DNA from: Anoxynatronum sibiricum
GTDB lineage: Bacteria > Bacillota > Clostridia > Peptostreptococcales > Tindalliaceae
Direction of reading: 5' to 3'
DNA length: 64,000 nucleotides
NCBI RefSeq assembly: GCF_039414295.1
Contig: NZ_JBCITM010000018.1
Coordinates: 1-64,000, forward strand
The first letter of the stretch is position 1, and the number at the start of each line of letters is the position of its first letter. The notes under the pieces are model-generated. The model was given only the letters and a program-made list of their open reading frames with translations. It did no database searches and was not told where the DNA came from. A program made the translations under genes and the position numbers. Shown here piece after piece: positions 6,677-14,360 of the stretch.

Positions 6677-8567
6677 CACACACTCCGCACAATACATTAA
6701 AAACCTAACACAATTTAAAGCTACACGTACTCGAAAATCCTTTAAATCTCTGAAAAAGCTATGCTGACCCCCTTGTAAACGTATCTTCCGGGATGCCAAG
6801 GTGTTTAAGCACCGTCTTCACATTGTCAAAAAGAGGATGAGCTAACCGTCTTTCAATGCGCCCGTTGTGCTCATACAAGTTCACCCGAACAGAATAGAAA
6901 ATGGTGTAAATGGCAAACAGGGTGGGGTTGAATACCTCCCGTTTGCCCAGGCCAACAATTTTTTCGCCGGTTTTCTTCATCTCCCGGCGTACCACATACT
7001 CAGCCACGGACAGGAGTAAGATGACCATCAGCATCAGATAGGCAAAGGCTTCGATCCGCTGGGGACTGTCCAGGAACATGGCGTTGACAAAATGGGGACT
7101 TTTAAGTTGTTGGAACTTTTTCTCCGTTTGGCTCTGGGTTTTGTATTCCTGCAGCAGTTGGGTGGCTGAGAAGTCTGTACGGTTACTGGCCAGGATAAAG
7201 GTGCATTCCCGGATCAGATGGGCCGTAATGGCTTTTTCGTCCTCTGTGATGTGGGGCACCAGCTGGTACACCCACTGGGGATCTTTGCCCTTAGCAGGTC
7301 GACCGGGCTTTCGTTTGGGAACTTCTTTGATGTCAAACTGCACCTGGTGGAACTTCAGTTTCTGGATGTCTTTGGAAAGCTTCTGGATTTCCAGCCGGGC
7401 ATCTTCTTCACAGGCAAAGGTGCGTTTTTGGAAGGGGTTAAGTTTTTTTGCCAGTTCTTCCCCCTCTTTGGCAATTTTCTTCTGCTGGCTCTTTTCTTTC
7501 TGTTCTTTCATGGAAGCAGAATAGCAGATTCCGCAGGCAAGGGGGTATCCTTTGTACTGGATGATTTCGCTGCGTACCCGGTAGGGTACAACCTGATCTT
7601 TGGCATTGGTCAATGTTAAGGGTTCAAGGGTATCAAAGGCTTCCACGGCCAGTTGCAGCAGCTCTTTAGCTTCGGTGACGTTGTCAGGCATCCGAGTGAT
7701 GAGGGTAATGCCTTTTTGGGCAGCTTTCTTCAGGTTTTCTTCTGAAAAAAGGGCGCTGTCGGCGATGTAGCAGAAGGTATCTTTGTTGATGTGAAGGGAA
7801 GACAGGACGTCTTCCACCAGTTCAAGGTTTTCGTTGTTCCAGGTTTTGTCATCTTTGTTGCCGGAGAAGACCTGGCCATCCACCACGATACCTTCAGCGG
7901 TGCCAATGCCCAGTTTGATTTGTTTTTTATCGGGTCGCTTTTGTTTGCTGTGGCCAAAGTCGATTTCTATCTCGCCCAGTTTCCCATCCTCGGTTTCGTA
8001 GGTGCCCCACATGACTTTGGAGGTAGTGTCATAGTTAATGTGCTGAACCTGTATGTCGTAACGTAAGAAGGCATTGGCGGCCAGACGGCTGAAAATTTCC
8101 CGGGGTCCTGCTTCCTGTAACCGGTCTAAAAAGTGACCAAACCGGTCGTCGTTGATCTGTTCATGCCGGATGGGATAGTGGAAGAGTCCCTCCAGGTCTT
8201 TCATGGCGTAGTAGTCATCCAATCGCCAAAGGGGATGGTGGTCATCGCACATGTTCACCATCATCATCTGGGCCATGACGCCGTTGGGAATGTCTTCCGG
8301 TCTCCCTCGGTCAGAAGACAGCTTCTTGTTAAACAGTTCCACCAGTCCCATTTCTTCTGACAAACCTACGATCAGACCGGCTTTACCAGGGCTGTGCGCG
8401 TCGATCATGGTTCCCTGACTCATGGCATCCCACACTCCTTCAATCGAATTTGTGTAGGTATTCGACACCAGCGCTGCAATATCCTTTTTGCAGAATATTG
8501 CGACTATATTCAGATTCTTCTCACTTTAATTGTTGGTTAACGGTTGTTTGATTATGCGGAGTCTGCG
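6677..8567 (-). mobile_element. IS1634-like insertion sequence (1891 bp), intact, 6-bp target duplication ACTCAG
   Basis: Inverted repeats: CACACACTCCGCACAAT at 6677, and CGCAGACTCCGCATAAT as the reverse complement of the end at 8567. ACTCAG duplicates lie at 6671-6676 and 8568-8573. One long transposase fills the element. Length, target duplication size and transposase type agree with IS1634. The element has interrupted the region upstream of the Shedu-like gene. Confidence 0.9.
6759..8468 (-). CDS. IS1634 family transposase, 569 aa
   Basis: The protein opens with a DUF4277-like domain (MIDAHSPGKAGLIVGLSEEM at residues 21-40), typical of IS1634. The DDE-type catalytic domain follows: INYDTTSKVMWGTYE (first Asp), GTAEGIVVDGQVFSGNKDD, YIADSALFSEEN (second Asp), and an SQTEKKFQQLKSPHF block holding the final Glu. 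It appears full length and uninterrupted. The GTG at 8468 opens the longest reading; the ATG at residue 16 follows AAGGAG and may be the true start. Its 3' end lies 82 bases inside the left inverted repeat. Confidence 0.9.
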   Translation of the reverse strand: MSNTYTNSIEGVWDAMSQGTMIDAHSPGKAGLIVGLSEEMGLVELFNKKLSSDRGRPEDIPNGVMAQMMMVNMCDDHHPLWRLDDYYAMKDLEGLFHYPIRHEQINDDRFGHFLDRLQEAGPREIFSRLAANAFLRYDIQVQHINYDTTSKVMWGTYETEDGKLGEIEIDFGHSKQKRPDKKQIKLGIGTAEGIVVDGQVFSGNKDDKTWNNENLELVEDVLSSLHINKDTFCYIADSALFSEENLKKAAQKGITLITRMPDNVTEAKELLQLAVEAFDTLEPLTLTNAKDQVVPYRVRSEIIQYKGYPLACGICYSASMKEQKEKSQQKKIAKEGEELAKKLNPFQKRTFACEEDARLEIQKLSKDIQKLKFHQVQFDIKEVPKRKPGRPAKGKDPQWVYQLVPHITEDEKAITAHLIRECTFILASNRTDFSATQLLQEYKTQSQTEKKFQQLKSPHFVNAMFLDSPQRIEAFAYLMLMVILLLSVAEYVVRREMKKTGEKIVGLGKREVFNPTLFAIYTIFYSVRVNLYEHNGRIERRLAHPLFDNVKTVLKHLGIPEDTFTRGSA

Positions 8568-8878
8568 ACTCAGTTCGTTTTACCTCCCATTTCAGTAGGT
8601 ATTTGCGAACCTTGGTTCGGTAATATCGACTTCTTTCTGTAACAATGCAGAGTCCCTTTTCTTTATTCTTCCAACAACCTATCCAACGGACTCTGAATTT
8701 TTCCAAGACTCTTAATGCTCACTTCCTGGACCGTCTTCTTAAACTCTTATGACCACTGCTTTTATTATGCCTTAGTTATACCTGCAAATCCAGCAAATTT
8801 TGTATAAAATTCTGCATTTTATCCTACTTATGAGATTTTCTGCTCATTCTTCTCTCCCATCTTTTTTGCCACACACAA
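8568..8878. other. Intergenic stretch between the IS and the ABC-F genes
   Basis: About 310 AT-rich bases with no convincing gene. A 61-codon reading frame on the minus strand (8706-8521) runs across the IS boundary and looks accidental or a relic split by the IS. Confidence 0.5.
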
Positions 8879-8926
8879 AAGCACCCCTTCACGCTGTCTG
8901 AATAACACAGATGCGCAGGGGTGCTT
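8879..8926 (-). terminator. Rho-independent terminator of the first ABC-F gene
   Basis: AAGCACCCCT (8879-8888) pairs with AGGGGTGCTT (8917-8926). On the minus strand the stem is followed by TTTTGTGTG, 36 bases past the ABC-F stop. Confidence 0.85.
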
Positions 8927-8962
8927 GTTGATCGCTGAGGGCTTTTTGAGCCTCTTATTGCT

Positions 8963-10552
8963 TTATGCGGTTTTGGTTTCCAAATATTCGTCGTAGGTTT
9001 TGCGGTAGTCCAGTACGCCGTTGGGGGTGATTTCGATGATACGGTTGGCGATGGTCTGGATGAACTGGTGGTCGTGGGAGGTGAACAGCACGTTGCTGCT
9101 GTAGTCTCGCAGGCCGTTGTTCAGGGCGGTGATGGATTCCAGATCAAGGTGGTTGGTGGGCTGATCCAGAAGCAGCACGTTGGCTTCGGTGAGCAGCATG
9201 CGGGAAAGCATGCAGCGCACTCGCTCGCCGCCGGAGAGCACGTCCACCTGTTTCAGGGCTTCTTCGCCGGAGAAGAGCATTTTGCCCAGGTATCCCCGAA
9301 TGTAGATTTCTGACTTTTCTTCAGAGAACTGGCGCAGCCAGTCGATGAGGGTCAGCTTCACATCGTTGAAATAGGTGGAGTTGTCTTTGGGCAGGGAGGC
9401 CACAGCAGTGGTGATGCCCCATTTAAAGGTGCCGCTGTCTGGTTCCATTTCGCCTGCCAGAATTTTCATCAGGGTGGAATTGGCCAGCTCGTTTTCTCCC
9501 ACAAAGGCAATTTTATCGCCTTTGCCCACCATGAAGCTCACTTTGTCCAGCACTTTTTCGCCGTTGATGGTTTTGCTCAGGTCTTCCACCATAAGGATGT
9601 CGTTGCCCACTTCCCGATGGGGCTTGAAGCCCACGAAGGGGTAGCGGCGGGTGGAGGGCTGGATGTCGTCCAGGGTGATTTTTTCCAGCACTTTTTTACG
9701 GGAGGTGGCCTGTTTTGATTTGGAGGCGTTGGCGCTGAACCGGGCAACGAACTCCTGAAGCTGCTTGATTTTTTCTTCCTTTTTCCGGTTCTGGTCTTTC
9801 ATCATTTGCAGGGCCAGTTGGCTGGACTCATACCAGAAGTCGTAGTTACCGGTGAAAATTTTAATTTTGCCAAAGTCTACATCCACCATGTGGGTGCAGG
9901 TTTTATTGAGAAAGTACCGGTCATGGGAGACGAAGATGACGATGCCGTCGAAGTTCATGAGAAATTCTTCCAGCCAGTGGATGGACTGAATATCCAGATG
10001 GTTGGTGGGCTCGTCCAGCACCAGAATATCCGGGTGGCCGAAAAGGGCCTGGGCCAGGAGCACTTTCACTTTTTGGGCGCCTTTCAGGTCGGCCATGCGG
10101 TGGCCGTGGAGGCTGGTGCCAATGCCCAGCCCCTGAAGCAGGGATGAAGCTTCGGCTTCGGCTTCCCACCCGTTGAGTTCGCTGAACTCGGCTTCCAGGT
10201 CGGCGGCTTTCATGCCGTCTTCATCGCTGAAGTCTTCTTTGGCGTAGAGGGCGTCTTTTTCTTTCATGATTTGGTGAAGCCGGGGGTTGCCCATGATGAC
10301 GGTTTCCATGACTTCTTCGGCGTCGTACTGAAAATGGTCTTGCTTGAGAACCGACATGCGCAGGTTGGGGCCTACGTGCACTTCTCCTTTGTTGGCTTCC
10401 ACGTCTCCTGCCAGCACTCTCAAAAAGGTGCTTTTGCCGGCTCCGTTGGCGCCAATGACCCCGTAGCAGTTGCCGGGGGTAAACCGGAGGTTCACATCTT
10501 CAAACAGTTTTTGTCCGCCAAAGCTGACGGCCAGATTGGTTACATTAATCAC
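8963..10552 (-). CDS. ykpA: ABC-F ATPase of the YkpA/YbiT type, second ATPase site degenerate
   Basis: This is a 529-residue ABC-F protein with two ATPase domains, no membrane segments and a charged linker around residues 255-300. YkpA/YbiT-type proteins are thought to act on ribosomes. Domain 1 has an intact P-loop (GANGAGKST, 34-42) and DEPTNHLD (180-187), but its signature is LKGAQ (156-160) in place of LSGGQ. Domain 2 has GENELANST (352-360), with Asn358 where the P-loop Lys should be, and LLDQPTNHLD, with Gln464 where the catalytic Glu should be. Its signature LSGGERVR is good. As I recall, YkpA relatives also have a poor second P-loop; the Gln is less usual. The GTG at 10552 matches the family start. 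It lies 93 bases downstream of yfmM, probably in one transcript. Confidence 0.9.
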   Translation of the reverse strand: MINVTNLAVSFGGQKLFEDVNLRFTPGNCYGVIGANGAGKSTFLRVLAGDVEANKGEVHVGPNLRMSVLKQDHFQYDAEEVMETVIMGNPRLHQIMKEKDALYAKEDFSDEDGMKAADLEAEFSELNGWEAEAEASSLLQGLGIGTSLHGHRMADLKGAQKVKVLLAQALFGHPDILVLDEPTNHLDIQSIHWLEEFLMNFDGIVIFVSHDRYFLNKTCTHMVDVDFGKIKIFTGNYDFWYESSQLALQMMKDQNRKKEEKIKQLQEFVARFSANASKSKQATSRKKVLEKITLDDIQPSTRRYPFVGFKPHREVGNDILMVEDLSKTINGEKVLDKVSFMVGKGDKIAFVGENELANSTLMKILAGEMEPDSGTFKWGITTAVASLPKDNSTYFNDVKLTLIDWLRQFSEEKSEIYIRGYLGKMLFSGEEALKQVDVLSGGERVRCMLSRMLLTEANVLLLDQPTNHLDLESITALNNGLRDYSSNVLFTSHDHQFIQTIANRIIEITPNGVLDYRKTYDEYLETKTA

Positions 10553-10586
10553 GTTTTCTTCGTTCCCTTCTCTCGATCCTCGCGCA

Positions 10587-10651
10587 TTGATATGTTGACA
10601 CAAGTTTTGATAGGTGTTGATATATTGACGCTGGTGTTGATATGTTTACAC
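10587..10651. repeat. Short direct repeats between the two ABC-F genes
   Basis: TTGATATGTTGACAC (10587-10601), TTGATATATTGACGC (10617-10631) and TTGATATGTTTACAC (10637-10651) are near-identical 15-base units. A partial unit, TTGATAGG, lies at 10607. The last unit overlaps the yfmM stop. The purpose is unknown; slippage is likely. Confidence 0.6.
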
Positions 10652-12202
10652 GATTTTGGTGGTCCAGTCTTCGCAGTTCCAGATTTCTGTCACCACTTCC
10701 CGGTAGAACTCGGGTTCGTGGCTGATGAGAAGAATGCTTCCCTTGTAGGCTTTCAGGGCTCTTTTCAGCTCTTCTTTGGCGTCCACATCCAGATGGTTGG
10801 TGGGTTCGTCCAGCACCAGCAGGTTGGTTTCTTTATTGATGAGCTTGCACAGGCGCACCTTTGCCTGTTCGCCGCCGCTGAGCACCCGCACCTGGCTTTC
10901 AATGTGCTTGGTGGTGAGACCGCATTTGGCCAGGATGCCCCGCACTTCTCCCTGGTTCAGGGCGGGGAAGGCTTCCCAGACTTCTTCGATGCAGGTGCGC
11001 TGGTTTTCTTCTTTAATCTCCTGTTCAAAGTAGCCGATGTGCAGGTAATCGCCTTCTTCCACCACGCCTTCAATGGGGGTGATTTCTCCCAGCAGGCTGC
11101 GGAGCAGGGTGGTTTTGCCCAGGCCGTTGGCTCCCACCAGGGCGATTTTCTGGCCCCGTTCCATTTTCAGGTTCAGGGGACGGGAAAGGGGTTCATCGTA
11201 GCCGATGACCAGCTCCTGGGTTTGAAAAATCAGCTTGCCGGAGGTGCGGGCGACTTTGAAATTGAACTCTGGCTTGGGTTTTTCCCTGGCCAGTTCAATG
11301 ACATCCATTTTATCCAGTTTTTTCTGCCGCGACATGGCCATGTTCCGGGTGGCCACCCGGGCTTTGTTGCGAGCCACGAAATCTTTCAGCTCGCCGATTT
11401 CCTGCTGCTGCCGCTTGTAGGCGGATTCCAACTGGGATTTTTTCACTTCGTACACCTGGAGAAAGTTCTCGTATGTGCCGGTGTAGCGATCAAGCTTCTG
11501 GTTTTCCATGTGATAAATCACATTCACCACGCTGTCGAGAAAGGGCATGTCGTGGGTGATGAGGATAAAGGCGTTTTCGTAGGCCTGGAAGTACCGGCGC
11601 AACCACTCGATGTGGGTTTCGTCCAGGTAGTTGGTGGGTTCGTCCAGCAACAGGATTTCCGGTTTTTCCAGCAGGAGTTTTGCCAGCAGAATTTTGCTGC
11701 GCTGGCCGCCGCTGAGGTCGTTGACTTCTTTGTCCAGCCCGATATCTGTCAGCCCCAGGCCCCGGGCCACTTCTTCCACCTTGGCGTCGATGATGTAGAA
11801 GTCGTTGTGGTCCAGCATGTCCTGTATCACGCCCACTTCTTCCAGCATGGCGTTCAGCTGGTTTTCATCCACGTCTCCCATTTTTTCGTAAAGGCTGTTC
11901 ATTTCTGCTTCCATATCAAAGAGGTATTTGAAAGCACTTTTCAGTACGTCCCGAATGGTCATGCCTTTTTCCAGCACGGTGTGCTGGTCCAGGTAGCCCA
12001 CCCGCACCCGTTTGGACCACTCCACCGTGCCGGCGTCTGGCTCCAGCTTGCCGGTGATGATGTTCATGAAGGTGGATTTGCCTTCGCCGTTGGCACCAAT
12101 AAGGCCCACGTGCTCTCCCTTCAGCAGCCGGAAAGACACATCGTCGAAGATGGCCCGGTCGCCAAAGCCGTGGCTCAGGTTTTTAACCGTTAACAAACTC
12201 AT
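10646..12202 (-). CDS. yfmM: ABC-F ATPase of the YfmM type, 518 aa
   Basis: The protein begins MSLLTVKNLSHGFGDRAIFD and closely follows Bacillus YfmM from end to end, including the ending WNCEDWTTKIV. Both ATPase sites look intact: GANGEGKST/LSGGQRSK/DEPTNYLD in domain 1, and GANGLGKTT/LSGGEQAK/DEPTNHLD in domain 2. The linker (residues ~240-310, with RNKARVATRNMAMSRQKKLD) is the ABC-F interdomain arm that reaches into the ribosome in characterised members. The ATG at 12202 follows AAAAAGGAGAACAGC. A long leader with a terminator hairpin precedes it, as in antibiotic-responsive ABC-F genes. A role in ribosome rescue or antibiotic resistance is inferred from the family. Confidence 0.92.
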   Translation of the reverse strand: MSLLTVKNLSHGFGDRAIFDDVSFRLLKGEHVGLIGANGEGKSTFMNIITGKLEPDAGTVEWSKRVRVGYLDQHTVLEKGMTIRDVLKSAFKYLFDMEAEMNSLYEKMGDVDENQLNAMLEEVGVIQDMLDHNDFYIIDAKVEEVARGLGLTDIGLDKEVNDLSGGQRSKILLAKLLLEKPEILLLDEPTNYLDETHIEWLRRYFQAYENAFILITHDMPFLDSVVNVIYHMENQKLDRYTGTYENFLQVYEVKKSQLESAYKRQQQEIGELKDFVARNKARVATRNMAMSRQKKLDKMDVIELAREKPKPEFNFKVARTSGKLIFQTQELVIGYDEPLSRPLNLKMERGQKIALVGANGLGKTTLLRSLLGEITPIEGVVEEGDYLHIGYFEQEIKEENQRTCIEEVWEAFPALNQGEVRGILAKCGLTTKHIESQVRVLSGGEQAKVRLCKLINKETNLLVLDEPTNHLDVDAKEELKRALKAYKGSILLISHEPEFYREVVTEIWNCEDWTTKIV

Positions 12203-12537
12203 GATTGCTGTTCTCCTTTTTCCCTGGTTCACTGTTGATGACATGTTTCATGCTGTTGTCATGCCGTTGTCAGACTGTGGTTATACTGTTGTCAGACTGT
12301 CTTGATCCTGTTATGGTTATCATCTGACGACATGTGAGGATGATCATCTACTCACACGAAAACACGCTGCCTGTGCCGGTGAAGCGCGGCATCCTGCAGC
12401 GTGTGCCCGATTCAAATCCCATTTGCCGGCAGCAAAAGAACCTCATGGGTCTTCCTGCCCGGCTCTTGCGAGTTTCCTGTTGGTCTTGTCGATATTTACA
12501 CAGCGGTTCCTTTGAAACGCTTGCCATTGTCGCGTAT
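12203..12537 (-). promoter_or_regulatory. Long leader (about 330 nt) of the ABC-F transcript, probable attenuator
   Basis: Between the promoter at 12538-12566 and the yfmM ATG, the transcript contains three things. A short reading frame runs from about 12528. GCCGGGCAG and CTGCCGGC can pair with each other or with other segments. A terminator hairpin lies at 12362-12404. Downstream of the hairpin lie repeats of GTTGTCAGACTGT (12266-12278 and 12288-12300, + strand). Drug-responsive transcription attenuation is known for several ABC-F genes (for example vmlR and lsaA); here it is inferred. Confidence 0.6.
12358..12404 (-). terminator. Terminator hairpin inside the ABC-F leader
   Basis: ACACGCTGC (12362-12370) pairs with GCAGCGTGT (12396-12404). 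On the minus strand the stem is followed by TTTTCGTG. The hairpin sits about 130 bases after the promoter and 160 before the gene, which suits an attenuator. Confidence 0.75.
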
Positions 12538-12566
12538 ATTATAGCACACAATCATCATTCGTTAAA
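12538..12566 (-). promoter_or_regulatory. Sigma-A promoter for the ABC-F genes
   Basis: On the minus strand TTTAAC (-35, 12561-12566) and TATAAT (-10, 12538-12543) are separated by exactly 17 bases. Confidence 0.75.
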
Positions 12567-12755
12567 GGTACTTTCTTTTTTATCACCACTGCCGGTGAAA
12601 AGACCTTTTCTGAGAGTATACCGCGATCACCTGGTATTGGGGTATAATGAAGTAGCTGAACCAGCCGAATCGACTGAACCGACTGAACCGACTAAAAAAT
12701 CTTCCTTTAACGGTGGTGCTCATGGAATGGTGATGTTTATGAAATGGTGGTACTT

Positions 12756-14360
12756 ATGAAAAAGCGAATCTATTGGCTGCTCTTGTTCTGTTTGCTCAGT
12801 TTGTCTTTTTTGCTCTGTGCCCTTTTTTCCACCCCCGTTTATGCCGCCGCTGAAGTATACCGGGTGGCGGGAGACAGGGATTTCCCCCCCTACGAATATG
12901 TGGATGCCGACGGGAATTTCAAAGGCTTTAATGTGGATTTGCTGAAAGCCATCAGCCTTGTCACCGGAATGGAGTTTGAGTTTATCCCCATGAAATGGGA
13001 GCATGCGTATGTGTCGGTGCATCAGGGCCAGGCTGATTTAATACAGGGAATGAAGGAATCGGAACAGCGGAAAAGCATTTTCTTGTTTTCAGAATCACTC
13101 CTCACCAGTTCTCAGTCCATCTTTGTCTTGGATCAAAACAACACTGTTCGAAATGAAAGTGATTTGAAGGGAAAAACCATCGCTCTGAACAAAGAAGATA
13201 TCAGTTATCGGGAAATCAGTGAAATTGAAAATGTCATCATCGCTGAGTATGATTCCCTGGGGGAAGCGCTTCAGGGTTTATTGGACGGGGAGGTGGATGC
13301 CTTAATCGGCAATACCCTCACTGTCAACTATTTATCCAAAGAAAAAAATGCCATCGACCTTGTGAAGATTGTCGGCAGGTCGATGAACGAACAGAAATAC
13401 GCCATCGCCGTTCATCGAAGCAACCCGGAGCTGCTGAAGAAGCTGAATGATGGTATTCTGGAGATTCAAAACAACGGCATGTATGATTCATTATATCGAA
13501 AATGGTTTGGTGCACCCATTAAAAATGCCACCTCCAATTACGAAGTTCTTTGGAAATATACCCTGGGCATTATCGGCGCACTGGTTGCCTTGGTGACCAT
13601 GATTAAAAGCGCCAACAACAAGTTGAAACGGATGATCGCCGTCAAAACCGAAGAACAGAAAGCCCTGATGCATGAGCTTCGGCATTATGATAAGCTGCAG
13701 TTCATGAACAAAATCATTTCGTCCATCGCTCATGAAATTCGAAATCCGCTGACCTCCATTAAAATATATACCAATCAGATGCCCCAAAAAATCGACAACC
13801 GCGCCTTTCTGCTGGCCGCCTCTGAAGATATTCCCCAGGAAATTGACCGGGTTGACCGCCTGCTGAAAGAATTTATGGAGTATGCCTCTCCCAAAAAACC
13901 TGTTATTGCCACCATCAACTTATATGATGAGTTGATGAGCGCCATCAAGCTGGCAAAATTTCACATGGATCACATGCGCATTCGGGTGTCGGTGGACAGG
14001 CAGCTGTTCGTAACCTTTGATGTCTCCCAGTTTAAACAGGTTGTCTTGAACTTGCTGCTGAACAGTCACGAGGCCCTGCGAAACGCCGATGATGCTGTCG
14101 TTGAAATAACGGCCCAGGAAAAGGGCCATGAAATTGTGCTCACTTTTCAGGATAACGGCTGCGGCATGAGCCGGGAAAACCTGCCCCATATCTTTGAACC
14201 TTTTTACACCACCAAGGAGTTCGGCAACGGGGTGGGCATGTTTGTGGTGAAACAGATCATTGATGACAACGGCGGCCGGATCACCGCCGAAAGTGACGGT
14301 CCCCACCAGGGAATGCGCATTCACATGAGCCTTAAAAGGGGTGATGAAGATGAAGCATAA
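12756..14360 (+). CDS. Sensor histidine kinase with periplasmic substrate-binding domain, 534 aa
   Basis: An N-terminal signal/anchor (residues 1-31) is followed by a bacterial type-3 extracellular solute-binding domain (about 33-255, RVAGDRDFPPYEYVDADG, FKGFNVDLLKAI). Then come a membrane helix (about 266-284), a HisKA domain with His326 in SSIAHEIRNPLTSIK, and an ATPase domain with NLLLNSHEAL, DNGCGM and GNGVGMFVVKQI. The fused binding domain points to direct sensing of an amino-acid-like ligand. The ATG at 12756 follows GGTGG; an ATG at 12744 is also in frame. The 3' end overlaps the response regulator, a classic two-component pair. The likely output is the sigma-54 promoter at 15905 that drives gltS-ftcD-fchA-hutD. 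Confidence 0.9.
   Translation: MKKRIYWLLLFCLLSLSFLLCALFSTPVYAAAEVYRVAGDRDFPPYEYVDADGNFKGFNVDLLKAISLVTGMEFEFIPMKWEHAYVSVHQGQADLIQGMKESEQRKSIFLFSESLLTSSQSIFVLDQNNTVRNESDLKGKTIALNKEDISYREISEIENVIIAEYDSLGEALQGLLDGEVDALIGNTLTVNYLSKEKNAIDLVKIVGRSMNEQKYAIAVHRSNPELLKKLNDGILEIQNNGMYDSLYRKWFGAPIKNATSNYEVLWKYTLGIIGALVALVTMIKSANNKLKRMIAVKTEEQKALMHELRHYDKLQFMNKIISSIAHEIRNPLTSIKIYTNQMPQKIDNRAFLLAASEDIPQEIDRVDRLLKEFMEYASPKKPVIATINLYDELMSAIKLAKFHMDHMRIRVSVDRQLFVTFDVSQFKQVVLNLLLNSHEALRNADDAVVEITAQEKGHEIVLTFQDNGCGMSRENLPHIFEPFYTTKEFGNGVGMFVVKQIIDDNGGRITAESDGPHQGMRIHMSLKRGDEDEA

Noticed and set aside
1..8600. Complete restriction-modification system
   Set aside because: A PLD nuclease is present, but no methyltransferase or specificity subunit is found in the island.
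10271..12193. A 640-codon open frame on the plus strand
   Set aside because: It lies wholly opposite the two ABC-F genes, which have strong family motifs. The His/Val/Phe-rich translation is typical of an antisense frame of a GC-biased gene.
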